Assembly: GCF_000321225.1 (NCBI RefSeq)
Contig: NW_004451648.1
Coordinates: 423,918 to 487,917, forward strand
Length of the DNA: 64,000 bases
Direction: 5' to 3'
Source of the DNA: Odobenus rosmarus divergens
Lineage: Eukaryota > Chordata > Mammalia > Carnivora > Odobenidae
Made by a program: the position numbers and the translations under genes. Shown here piece by piece: positions 1-13,400 of this stretch; position 1 is the stretch's first letter; each line of letters begins with the position of its first letter. The notes below the pieces were generated by a model that ran no database searches, was not told the DNA's origin, and saw only the letters and a list, made by a program, of their open reading frames with translations.

Positions 1-911
1 TTCCTACACATGTACCACAATTACCAATACTTAAAAAATTAGTCACCTGGAATTCCCGTTTTGACTAATTCATTTTCTAAACAAATTTCCGTAAAACTTT
101 CTATGGAACCCACAAAAACAGTGGACAGCTGGAAAAAGATGGGTCCTAATGATGCCATCTTTCTGGACTTGGAGACACATGAAGCTGAGGATCCCTTGGA
201 CATGGGGTTCTTTTTCTATGCTTTCGGTCAATAACTTCTGTGTGACTATTGGTGCTCCACATGTCCCCTGGCTCAGCTCCAAATGTTTCTTAGAATTACA
301 GGACAGGGCTGCTTGCTCCAATTTTACTGCTGCTTTATACACTCAAACATGGATTATCACAGTTAACATGTATTGAGCACATTATATGTGCTGGGCACTC
401 TAAATTGATTAAAAATTGATTAAAGAGAACCATCAGACTATACTGCATTTCTCCTGATTTAGAACTTAAGTATTTTCTTGGGGTTTTATAATTCGGGTTT
501 CTAATTTTTCCCCCTCTAACTGGGTCAACTTTCAACATTTTATCATTACTTTTTCTCTTTTTAATTTACTGATCATACTTTATGAATAAAAAAATGAAAA
601 ACAATATAAAATGCAAATAAAAGAATGCTCTATACATGCATTTTCACAGTTCTGCTGTATTTTATATTCACATATCAAGAAAAAAAAAGAATTACTTCTT
701 TGGTTCTTTGGTTTAGTTAATAAGCCTTTTGATGACTCATACACTAGACTGTAGGCCCAACCTTATTAGCACCTATTATCATGTGTAGGGCCTCAATGTA
801 TATTTGTTAAGTAAATACTTGAATATTTACTTTTAGGGACTAATCTAACCTATCTATGCAAAACACAATTATATTAAGAAAAATAGACATTTAAGAAAAA
901 AAAATAAGGCA
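1..911. other. C9orf72 intron 8, left part
   Basis: AT-rich intron sequence. Only a short MIR-like piece (about 361-405, ending GTGCTGGGCACTC) is recognisable. No exon 9 is seen. Confidence 0.6.
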
Positions 912-1111
912 GGGGCGCCTGGGTAGTTCAGTCCTTAGGCGTCTGCCTCTGGCTCAGGTCATGATCCTGGGGTCCTGGGATGGAGCCCTGCATCGGGCTC
1001 CCTGCTCCGCGGGAAGCCTGCTTCTCCCTCTCCCACTCCCCCTGCTTGTGTTCCCTCTCTTGCTATATCCCTCTCTGTCAAATACATAAATAAAATTTTT
1101 TTTTAAAAAAA
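912..1111 (+). mobile_element. CAN-SINE (tRNA-Lys derived), intron 8
   Basis: Full-length copy: head GGGGCGCCTGGGTAGTTCAG, CT-rich middle, AATAAA and poly-A tail. It lies 137 bases beyond the donor of exon 8. Confidence 0.9.
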
Positions 1112-1247
1112 GGGCATGATTAACCAAATTATTTCTTCAAGCATAATTCTCTTAGTAATATTTCCTTCCTTTCAAACATAGGCTTGTTTTGTTTTTACTC
1201 ATAAAAGATATAATTTCATAATACTGTTTAACAATATCATTACATAC

Positions 1248-1483
1248 AAATCTGGAGTGAAGCTTTCGTCTGTACAGATGATAGTATCCTGAGCCATGTC
1301 TTCTTCTGAAGTGGCTCTCCAGAATGCTGTCAGCTCAGATCTCATGTACCTACGCTGATTATAAATATGTTCATGACATGGTGGCATCTGCTTGACAGTA
1401 TTGACGTCCACATCTATGTGTGTAGTGGGATAGGGAGCATACATGACTTGCCGGAAGGGGAGCACAAAGCTTCCAGTTGAATC
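1248..1483 (-). CDS. C9orf72: C9orf72 exon 8
   Basis: This 236-nt exon has acceptor ATGACAG (AG at 1485-1484) and donor GTATGT (from 1247). It encodes DSTGSFVLPFRQVMYAPYPT through ...QDTIICTDESFTPDL, part of the DENN domain, and ends two bases into the Leu codon that exon 9 completes. Human is remembered as DTIIYTDESF, so a Tyr to Cys change is present. Exon 9 is not in the window; in human it is nearly 6 kb further on, consistent with the 1.2 kb of intron 8 seen here. Confidence 0.96.
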
Positions 1484-4400
1484 CTGTCATAATGAAAAGA
1501 AAATTTACTGTCTTATATGCCAAAAGATACGAAGAATTATTTTTTAATTAGAAAAACTGGCTTTCACAAATCCATCTCTAGAAGTTTATCCTAGGAAATT
1601 AGTCATGATTGTGTACAAAGTCTTAGTGATGTGTGCACTACAGCACTGGTTTAAATAGTAAAATGCTAGAAAACAAGCTAAGCAGCCAAAAGATAAGTGA
1701 TTAAATAAAAATGGTTTTTTGTTTAGCTGCTAAAAATTAATTTGCTGAAGTTTATGTGCTGATATAGAAAGATGTTCATAATATATTGTGGAAAATGGAG
1801 GTTAAAATATGTGGAGGGGGCAGGGAGTTATGTCAAAGACACATACAGAAGAATAAAAAGAAGACCAAGATATATGCCAAATATTAACAGTGGTTATTCA
1901 CTGGATTATGAGACTATGGGGAACTTTTTATTTTCTTATAGATTATTTATATGTTCTTTTAAATCTCAATGAATATGTATTTTTATAAGTAAAAAATGTA
2001 TGTCTTTCCAGGTATTGTCAATTGGGTAGTTAAATGCCATGTAAGAATTATCTACTGTGTACGAAGCATTGTGGTATAGATTATGAACACAATACAGAGG
2101 CTATTTTCAATTTTTTACCCTTATAATGCTGTAATAATACCTTTATAAGTAAATCTTTCTCCTTATATAATTGTTTCCCTAGGATGGATTTCCAGAAGTA
2201 GAGATAGTAGGTTAAGTCTTTGAACATTTTTAAGGCTCCTGACATATAATGGTAAAATATTTTCTGAAAGGCTTAACAATTTATACGTGTATGGAAAAGT
2301 GTTAACAAATATTTTTTCATTATAGTTTCAAGTTTTCTTCTATGTATCTGGTGTAGGTCCTTTTCAGGGATAAAAATTACATAATTAAGTAAGAGGGTGC
2401 TGAGGAAATAAAAGTACTAAGTACCTTATTATGTCTTTGATAAAAAGAAATTCTAATTTTCATATTTGTGCAGTTCAAATTGGAAATGAGTTTCCCTTAA
2501 GTAGTTTCTGTGTTTAAATATTATTCTGAGCTCAGAGCATGCACATTATTGAAAATGCAAAAGCTGAATATAATTTTTATTTGCAACAGTTTTTAATATA
2601 TTTTCTTTCATTTTGCTATGCCTAGATCCTTAAGAAAGCATTCACTGTGAGAAAATCACATAACCATTAGGAAATCTACTTTTTCACATCTTTGACTATA
2701 ATTGAAATATCAATGATAGATTCAGTAAAGTATCTTCCCTGTAATTACTGAAAATAATTGCTAATTTACATTTATCTGCTTTGCTCCTTGAAAAGCGGAC
2801 TCAATTAGAGAAAGACAAATACCATATGATTTCACCCATATGTGGAGTTTAAGAAACAAAATAACCCCCCAAAAATCCAGACAAACCTAAAAACAGACTC
2901 TTAACCACAGAGAACAAACTGATGGTTACTAGAGAGGAGGTGGTGGGAGGGATGTGTAAGATAGGGAGCGAGGATTAAAGGGTACACTAATCATGATGAG
3001 CACTGAGTAATGTATAGAATTGTTAGATCACACCTGAAACTAATATAATACTGTATGTTAACTATACTAGAATTAAAAAAAAGCAGACTCAAGTAAATAA
3101 AAAATGTAAAATAATTTAAAAATACACCTATGTGAATATGTATATATATGAATTGTTCAAATTCTATATACACTTTCCGAAGACAGGAAGCAGTTTAAAA
3201 TTTTCTTTCAATAAATGAATACAGCACATGAACAAAAAATGCTAATGAAAATTCAAATTCTTGGGGCGCCTGGGTGGCTTAGTCATTAAGCGTCTGCCTT
3301 TGGCTCAGATCATGGTCCCAGGGTCCTGGGTCCGAGCCCCGTATCGGGCTCCCTGCTCGGCGGGAAGCATGCTTCTCCCTCTCTCACTCCCCCTGCTTGT
3401 GTTCCCTCTCTCGCTATGTCTTTGTCAAATAAATAAAAATAAAATCTTAAAAAAAAAAAAAATTCAAATTCTTTTCAGTTAAAAAGAAAGGTACCCATTT
3501 TAGATATGCAACTTGAATAAATAATCCTGAGGTCAGACAAGCAGCTATGGGAAACCAAAGAGAAACACACAAAAAGAGACTCTATGAATGTCTCACTGAT
3601 ACTAAGTGTAAATCTGTAAGACATACACTCTAAGCCGAGACTTGTGTATAGGTCAGCTCCTTGGCATATAACATGATGTCCTACATGCTAACACTCAAAA
3701 TATATTTATAAAGAGTGTCAAAAATGATTTTAAAAAGTTGCTTTCACTTGTGACAAATGGAAACTATACCTTTAGCAGGCCTTGTACAAAGAGCCCTGAC
3801 TCGTATTTAAATGATGATTCTGCATCACATAATCTGGAACATTTTCTCTCTGCTGGAGTCAGAAAAAGGCATAACGTTCTCACTATCTGTAAAAGAAAAT
3901 ATTTTAGCATTAAAATAAATTAAAGGCCACTGGTTTGCTTATGAAAGAAATTTGAATAGAAACTTCAACCACTATTGTCAATAAAGTACATCCTGAGAAG
4001 AAAGTATTCCTTAGTCACCTTCAGGAGTCCCTGGGACATCACAGTTGTTGCTTAAAATAGGAATTGTGTGGTCAAGTAAGTTTGGGAAATGCTGGTAAAC
4101 GTACTGTATGATATTTCAAAACCTTCAGTGTTTGAATATATATTGTGACCAGGTGACTGATATGATATGCATACTTTATTCAACATATTTGAACACGGAA
4201 TCCTTATTTCACTAAGAGCTAATGACTTAATTATTGATTGTATCTCCACCCAGCAGCAACTACTTTTTTTTTTTTTTTAAAGATTTTATTTATTTATTCA
4301 TGAAAGACAGAGAGAGAGAGAGAGAGAGAGAGGCAGAGGGAGAAGCAGGCTCCCCGAGGAGCAGGGAGCCCGATGCGGGACTCGATCCCAGGACCCTGGG

Positions 4401-7400
4401 ATCATGACCTGAGCCAAAGGCAGACGCTTAACCATCTGAGCCACCCAGGCGCCCAGCAACTACTTTTCAAATAAGCAAACAATTCTGGACAAGAAAACTA
4501 AATGCAGTTAAATTAGGCAGAATTATGGCCTCTGTTGAATAGTGAAATTCCATTATAACGAATATTAGGAATGTTCAAATCCTTCAATAGAATGAGAATT
4601 AATTCTATCAAATTTGAGGGGCGCCTGGGTGGCTCAGTTGTTAAGCATCTGCCTTCGGCTCAGGTCATAGTCCCAGGGTCCTGGGATCGAGCCCCGCATC
4701 GGGCTCCCTGCTCCTCGGGAAGCCTGCTTCTCCCTCTCCCACTCCCCCTCTGCTTGTGTTCCTCTCTCGCTGTGTCTCTCTCTGTCAAATAAATAAATAA
4801 AATCTTAAAAAAAAAAATTCCATCAAATTTGACTTAAAATAAGCAAGCTATTGGTTGGGGCTTAGAAATCTATGATTCTAACAGGATTTGATCTATAGCT
4901 CTATCAGGAAAATAAAAAGCCAAGTAAGTATGTCCAGACAGTTTTCACATTAAAGTAGTGACTTTAAAGTAGTAGGCTTTCAATATAGAGTGATGGCAAC
5001 CTTTTTCATACTAAAAAAATAAAAGAGAAGCAATTATGCCAGAAGAGGATGTGGGATGAAAAAAGTGTTTTAAAAACAGAGAGCCCCAACCACAGAGCCG
5101 CCTTCTTCCAAAAAGCTACTGGGCAGTCCTTCTGTGAAATCTGAAGGTTCTGGGTGACACAGATGGAAACCTACCTTCTTGGGGTAACAAATATAACAAT
5201 AAATTGCTAGACCAATATAATAAGAGGTACACTAACCTCTCAAAAATGGATGTATGAAAAATTTAATTTTGGTAAATGAAGGGTCAGGCAAGCATACAGG
5301 GTAGAGAAAAAAATACAAATATATTTGTCAAGGAAATAATCATTCCTAACATAGTTCCTGTGTAAAACATAAAAAGAAAAATCAGGTTTACTTAAATTGA
5401 TAGATATGTGCAACTTATCTCTTTCTAATTAACAGTGAAGAAAAGTGCAAAACCCCTTAGTTTCTGCCTAATGCTAGGAAAGATAACTTCATTAAGTCTT
5501 TATTAACTCATGTAGCACTGAAGGAAGTGGTCACAAATGTTACTGAATAAAACATAACTTCCAATGACCACTCAATAACAACAGGTCCCCCCAAAAAATA
5601 GATTCAGGAGGAAAAGCAAGATAAGAAATCAAGATGAAAAACCAGATAACATTTCTTTGGAATTAGTATCAAAAGTACATGGTTATTGGGGCGCCTGGAT
5701 GGCTGCGTCGGTTAAGTGCCTGCCTTTGGCTCAGGTCAGGTCCTGGGATCCAGCCCCGCCTCTGGCTCTCTGCTCAGCGGGGAGTCTTACTTCTCTCTCC
5801 CTCTGCCCCTCCCCCTGCTTGTGCTCTCCCTCACTCACTCTGTCAAATGAAAAAATAAAATCTTAAAAAAAAAGTACATGGTTATTGCCCTATTTATTAA
5901 AAGTGACATCAGAAAACAGAAGACAAATAATTTTTAAAAATACCTTATTTTAAGAAATTCTCAAAACCATTTATACAATACTGAGAATTGTATAATATTT
6001 ATGAATTATCGAAATGAAACGGATTAATGATTTCCTATTTAAGCAGTTTACTTCAACTTATTTTTGTCACAGGGTGTTACACAGTAATTTGGCCAGATTC
6101 TATTACCTCCTTATAACATTAGATTGTCTTGACTGCAAGCTAACTTTTAAATTAGAATCCATGATATGTTAGCAGCATTAAGAAGTCAGATTATTGGCTG
6201 GATTATAAAATAAATTACCTTATTTACTTTTTCTGCACTGCTACCTACTACGACAGAACAGCCACAGGTTTGCAAGTGTGAGCTGATGGCACTGCAAGGT
6301 GAAGAAAAAAGATGAAAAACACTGCCAGTAAAACAATGTCACAAACTAAAACAAAACAAAAAAAGGGCAAGTGAACTTCAAACAACTTAGACTAGCTTTA
6401 CAGGATGAACGCCAAAGCTATGAGAAAAATGCCATCCCTTGTTTCCCATAGTACTTTACATTTTCCTCAGGCCTTTCACAGAGATTCTCCCATTTGAACT
6501 TAAAACTCAGTTAGTAAAATATTACCAGTTTATAATGAAAGAATCTGAGGTGTAGAGAGGTTAAGTGATTATTTAAAATCAAATGGGATTAAAAATAATG
6601 GTATGAATGGTTGACAGTGAGCAGATTCAGCACTAAAGTGCTTCTGAATCAAGCTGTTAAGGCTTCTAGGTTAAAAACACTCATGCCTCTGAGATTCTCT
6701 GAGGAAAAGACTATGGACATAAAAAGCAAGTATTTTATCCTTTCACTTCTCATTGAAAAAAATAAAATTTCACAATAATCTGCAATCATAAAGAAACACT
6801 AAGGGAAAAAATGAGTTTATACATGCAGAGAGAGCACTTAGTATAGGGACTGACTCGTAGGCACCTGATAAATTTTGGCTATTACATTTTCCTTTGAAGA
6901 AACAGAAATAGAAAATGTCAGCTATTATGTGCTTGTATGTTCCAGGCACTGTTTTATGTACTTAATATGATTTATCTCACTCAATTCTTACAACAAATCA
7001 TATGAAGTAGGCACTATTATTATTCCTATTTTACAGATGAGGAAATGGGGGCACAGAGACTTCAGGTATCTTGCCCAGGTTTACACAGCAATAACCCAGG
7101 AAGTCTGGTTTTAGAGCCCACACTCTTTTAAGTACTAAAATCTGCTGAAAGATGGAAAGGATCAACAAAAATACAAATATTTTTCTTTTCTAGGTCTAAA
7201 AAACTTGAGTCCATCCAAATGAAACTTAATTTGTAAGGGTTCTGTGATATTGTGATTTTAAGAAATATATATATTTCGTCTTAATCCACAGCTCCTGGCT
7301 CAGTTCCCAAAACACTTGGAATTTCCTAAGTGTAGGAAATGATAGAGATGCCTTTTGTTATGTTAATGTGATTTTTGGGGGGAAAGCATCTAAGGATGGG

Positions 7401-10400
7401 GGCTGATTACCATTGGAGCCAACCACGTGATAAGGGTTAGAACTTTCAGTCCCTCCCCGACCTCTGGGGAGGGGCGAGGGGCTGGAGGTTATCCAGTGGT
7501 CAATGATTTAATCAATCATGCCCACGTAATGAAGCCTCCATAAAAACCCAAAAGGAGTTTGGAGAGCTTCTGGGTTAGTGAACATTTGGGGAGAGTGGTA
7601 TGCTTGGAGACAGTATGGAAGTTATGCACCCTTTCCCCAGACCTTGTCCTATGCATCTCTTCCATCTGGATATTCATCTGTATCTTAGATTCTATCCTTT
7701 ATAATAATCAAGTAAATAAAATGTTTGAGTTCTATGAGCCACTCTAGCAAATTAATGGAACCATTAATTTGGAACCCAAGGAGGGGGCTGTAGGAACCTG
7801 ATTTATAGCCAATTGGTAAGAAGTCCAGGTAACAACCTGGACTTGTTACTGGTGTCTGAAGTCCAAGGAGGGGGTGGCTGTGACGTCCAATCTGTTGCCA
7901 GTCAGTTAGACTGGTGTCCAGGGGTAGGGGAGACGCAGTCTTGTGGGACTGAACCCTTAATTTATGGAATCTGACACTCTCCAGGCAGAGTGTCAGAACT
8001 GAATTAAACTGTAGGACATCCACTTGGTATCTAGAGCATTGTTTGTTGGCGGGGGAAGCCCCCACCAACACTGGAAATGGGTCTAAGAACCCCCTTCAGT
8101 TCTTTGTTTCAGCTTTAATGAGAAGTAAAATAAGAAACCAGAACCAAACAAGAGACCAAGATTTCCTGCCTGGGTACTATGGATACTCGACTTCTTTAAA
8201 TATTAAAAAGAGTAACATCAAATATATCACAGACATGTAATAAATGAAAAAAATAGCACAAAGCTAAGTAATAGTTTAAATATGCAATACTGTTCCTAGA
8301 ATAATTTGGGTAGCTAGTCTCTTACTGTTTTCATCCTTCCAAATCATGTCATAGGTGAGCCTAAGATTTCTATCTGCTTTATCCATCTCTTATAAAAAGA
8401 AACAAAATCCTTACTTGAGAAGAAAGCCTTCATGACAACTGTCACCAATATCATCATCATTGAGTACTGTGTCAGCTATCTAAAACACACCACAAAAACA
8501 AACAAACAAAAAAACCAAAGTTATTCTGGCTGTAATGAAATAACACTCTTAAATACACAAGTTTTCTGAAGTCTAGGTTCAATATGACACATTGTCCTCA
8601 TTTCTAAGCATCAAGAATCCCAATAAAACAACCTCTGGGTACTTCTATAAACTTTCAGAACAAATGTGAAAACCAGTCTGGCAAGTTAAGCAACAATCTT
8701 GACAAGAACAACTTCCTCTTCTGGGCTATCAGAATCAGGAGACAAATCTTAATGACAAAGAAAGAAACAAGAATAGTTTCCTAAAGATTTCTCTACATAT
8801 GCAGAGTGTGTAATTCAAAATGCCAACAAATGATAAAGAAAACTAGATTAGTGAATGTAAATAAACTTGTGCAAACCACCACTTATTGGTATACTGCTTT
8901 GTTACAAAAAGTATCGCATTCAATACTGATTGCTTCTATAAGGTCTGGAATTCCCCTACTTTTAAGAAATACAAAAGTGGTGAAATAAACTAAATAAATG
9001 TAATTCTGCCATACCTATCAATGACCAAAAAAAGCCTCTGTTTGGCTATAAAACTCAGGGTTTTATGTGTGTTTGCTAAAGTGGCTAATACTTCATATGA
9101 ATAGTATATATGACAAAAAATGGATACTACTAAAATTACAATACTAGTAATATACCTACTACTAATATAACTCAAGGGAAGTGATAAGAGGGTATCCTTA
9201 TTCCTATTTAATAATACAAGTAAGAACTTACATCTATTTCTTCAGGAACACTGTGTGATTTCATAGATGAAAGCAGTTCCATTACAGGAATTACTTCGCC
9301 AGTAAGCATTGGAATAATACTCTGACCCTGTACAAAAAAGCAAAATGAAGTGAAGAAAATCACACAATGAAGGTATCCCTGGCTTTTTGAAAGTTTGAGT
9401 TACACCACTTTGCTTTTGTGAAAGACCTACATTAGTACCTGTTTTCAGTAACCAAAAAAAATCTGAAGAGGATTTCTGCTTCTCCAAAAAGAAAAAGGTG
9501 AAAAACTAAAACAGTGTCAGGCACTTGTTTTGAAGGAGCCATTACGAGAGGTGGCGCATAGTGCAAGAGTGGCTGGCCAAGCTCCCGCCCAAACCCCACT
9601 CAGCATCTCAGCACCGAGATGCCTTAGCTTTGGACTTTGTGAGCATCTGTGCTTTAGCTCGATTTATTTTGTCCATCCATCAGTAGGTTGTATTCTAAGG
9701 TATCAGAGATGCCTAAGAGGGATTATTTTTTGGGTCTGGGAACGCTGCTCAAAAACTTTTCCATATACGAACCATGAGAGACTATGGACTCTGAGAAACA
9801 AACTGAGGGTTCTAGAGGAGAGGGGGGTGGGATGATGGGTTAGCCCGGTGATGGGTATTAAGGAGGGCACGTATTGAATAGAGCACTGGGTGTTATATGC
9901 AAACAACGAATCATGGAACACTACATCAAATAAATGAATAAATAGAAAAAACAAAAAGAGTCATTAGAGACATGTTTGTACTTCAAGAATGACCATTTTT
10001 CTTTGTGAATTTAGCTTTTCAGTACTCTAGTTTCAGATCTCTAGGAACAATTTGTGAAAATAAAAAACTGCCCCACATCTTTAAAGGTTTTCTTTTTATT
10101 CCAGTGATACTTGGGGGAGGCAATTGATGTTACACTCCATAAAATAACATAAAAAACAGTAAATGCCCACTAGAATGTGGGCTTTAATTGGCTTTAATAA
10201 ATCAAGATGCAATGTACATTAAATATATGAATAAATTTAATGTTTTTTATTGTAGCATTAATTAAATACACTGACCAACAACAAAAAACTTTTCCATATA
10301 AATTAATGGTAACTGATTCTTTATGGCCATTTCAGTGTATAAAAGATTTTACAGGAATGCTCCGTTTTTGGATAGCAGGGAAAACTTGTATAGGATAAAT

Positions 10401-13400
10401 GGGGCAATAAAAAAATAAGAGCTGAAAGCAAATAATGATATCCTTTGATAGAAATACCTGATAACTTGTTAAAACACAGCCCCAAACATTTCTACTACTC
10501 CAAAACGTTTCTAAAGGATGTACAAACTATTTAAAACTAATTTTCATTCTTCCAGGAATGATTTCCTTTAGAGTGGAATCATTGACTTATGATTTACCAA
10601 TCCATGCAATAATTAAATTATCATGCCAAATTCAGAAAGGATTTCCTTTGATATTTATTTGAGATATGAAAAACTCTTGTTAACTAAAGGTCACTGATGC
10701 ATTTTATATTTAAAAATGAGGAAAACCAACCATAAAAAGACTTAGAAGTAGTCAGCAAATAACTCAGTAGTAAAGCTTGAGTCAATATTCAACCTGTACA
10801 TTCACAATAAGGTTTAGTACCCAAATGCAAATCAAAATCATCACATATATTTTAAGAATCAATAAACAGACATCATTGACATTTGTAGTTTCTGGAATGA
10901 AACTGAAAAGTCAATATAGAACATCACAAATGTAGAGTGTCTCAAAGATGGGTGATCTCTCATTTATTCATTACCATCACCCCTGCCCCCACATTTTTGA
11001 ACCATCCTGAATATGTAAACTTTTATTTTTTTTATTTTTTATTTTTTTATTTTAAAAGATTTTATTTATTTATTTGACAGAGAAAGAGAAAGAGAGTTCA
11101 CAAGCAGGGGGAGAGGCAGAGGAAGAGGGAGAAGCAGACTTCCCACTGAGCAGGGAGCCCGATGTGGGGCTCAATCCCAGGACCCTGAGATCACGACCTG
11201 AGCAGAAGGCAGACGCTTAATGACTGAGCCACCCAGGTGCCCCCTGAATATGTAAACTTTTAGAGAGATGAAATTGTCACATATCTGTTAATTTTTAGCT
11301 AAATGTGTTTTTAAAATCACATATTAAGAATAATAACAGTTTTTTTCTTCACTCATCTTTCATGAAACTATTTTATTAAACTTTTCACATGGGTCTTTAA
11401 ATCTCAGTCATTCCTGGAGTCATTTTTTGAGTGACTATAGCCAGTTTTTCAGAAACTTGGGAATTTAAATATGATGCTGTCTGTGGAAATTTTATGCTAA
11501 GTCATAAGCCTCCTTGTATCATATAGAAGGTTTTATTATTTTAAAAAATTCATCCTGTAGTAACCTCCAAACATAACCACTCACTGTTTCTGCTTTTTAA
11601 AAGAATTTTTAAAATGCTTGTTTACAATTACAATCAACACATGCAATTCAACAAGAATGACTAGCTATATAGCTGTTTCCTTGTAAAATGATTTTATCAG
11701 ATGATAGCTATAAGCATCCAAAACTTGCCCTGAATGAAGTCAGTGACTGATTCCAGACTTATGTGTCATCCCCAAATAGTATTTATTTGTTCAAAATAAG
11801 GTCATTTTAAGCACATGATGTGAGATATGCAAGGATTCAATTATCAGGCAGCTTCTTTGCAGAAAGGATAATGGTAGAAAAATATCTTCCCTTAGGTTTA
11901 GGCATATATATAGTGCCATACACTGTATCTCAGATATTTATTGTAGTGGAATGCATATCCTCATCAAAGCTTAACACGAGAAATCGTACAAGCCTGAACA
12001 CAGAAGAAACTCAAAAGAAAATCCCTCAAGTATCTTTTCCTCCTGTGACTTCTCTAACTTGAACTTCTTAACAAGAGAACGTTTCCCCTTTAAAAACATC
12101 CAGTTTGTCTAAATATACAGAAGGAAGAGGGTAACATTTTCAAGAAGAGCCCTTAAAACAGAAATAAATTAAAAGTTAATAGTGGGAAATTTTTTAAGTA
12201 CAGGTTTCTGGTTTGAAAAAAAAAAATCCCAGGAAGAGCAGAATTTTATTGGGTCTTAAATTTCTTTATCTGGAGGTAACTCTACTAACTACTCCATAAC
12301 TAGTAGGTACATCTAGAGGTTGGTCAAAGTCTCCCCAGGGCTCGCACTCTGCCCATTTACCACCAAGTAAAGGCCAAGCTTCTCTGGGTAAAGGGAAACA
12401 TTTTCTTGTGTTAGACCTTTCCCCAGGATTACCTCCTCTGGCCTGGAGAGTTATTTGCAAAAATACAGATATAATAACAATTTTGTAAAGGAGATCATTT
12501 TATAGGGTTTTCTATTTTCCTGGTTTAAGTCCTGTATATTCAATTTTTAGAAAAGTTATTTTTTTAGAAAAGTTATTGTTTAAAGTACTATTTTGTCTTA
12601 GGCACGCTAAAGGAGAACCAGAGTAAAGACAACCCAGTCATCCTTAGACTAGAGTTCAACACAAGGAACACTGAGAGGCCAGAGGTAATGGGAGTAAAAG
12701 CAAAGAACCCTTTCTCCATTGGAGATTCCCCTTCAGAACATCTCTGCCCTGCACTGAAATGGTTTATATTTAACTTCCACAAGGGAAACCATATCCATGC
12801 AATCATGCATCTCAAATGCTGGTGCCTGTGCCCTAGGCAGATTCAAAGCCATGGTATAACCATGGCATGTTTCCCTAGAGACTTCATATAATCAGAAATG
12901 TGAGGAATATCACTGGCAAATTCGAACATTAAATAGATAGGAAATAAAATATAAATTGCATGAGTGTTAAAAATACAGCATGAGACTTCAAATAAATATT
13001 ATGCTTAGAACTAAGCCTGTATCCCCAGATATCTTAGAGGAGTATACTCACTTCTCTCCTGTTATAACTGCTTCTGGGGAAATGCTTAAGAAGCAATGCC
13101 TTAAAGAAAATCTCATATAAAACTTAAAATTTTTACTATGAACCAGTTATTCAAAACTTTGTGCAAACAGAAAAAAAAAAAAAAGGTAGCAAAATTGCTA
13201 TTATTCTTTACTTACTTAACTCTGCAGGTCTAAGATATGGAAATTTTCATCCAGTTTATTCCATATATTTCCGTAAAGGCTCTGTTCATTTTCATACTCA
13301 CTCTGTCAAAATAGTACGGTACGGCTTCAAGGCCTTAAGAAAAGTAGCCTTCAGCCTTATACAGATGCATGTCATGAACTTGGTGGTGTTTGATAGTATG

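Noticed and set aside
3261..3482. Recurrent short open frames with peptides such as RLPLAQVMIPGSWDRAPHRA across the window
   Set aside because: They are translations of CAN-SINE copies and repeat at every SINE; not genes.
7685..8071. 128-codon minus-strand open frame
   Set aside because: It lies wholly inside the solo LTR and matches no retroviral protein; chance frame.
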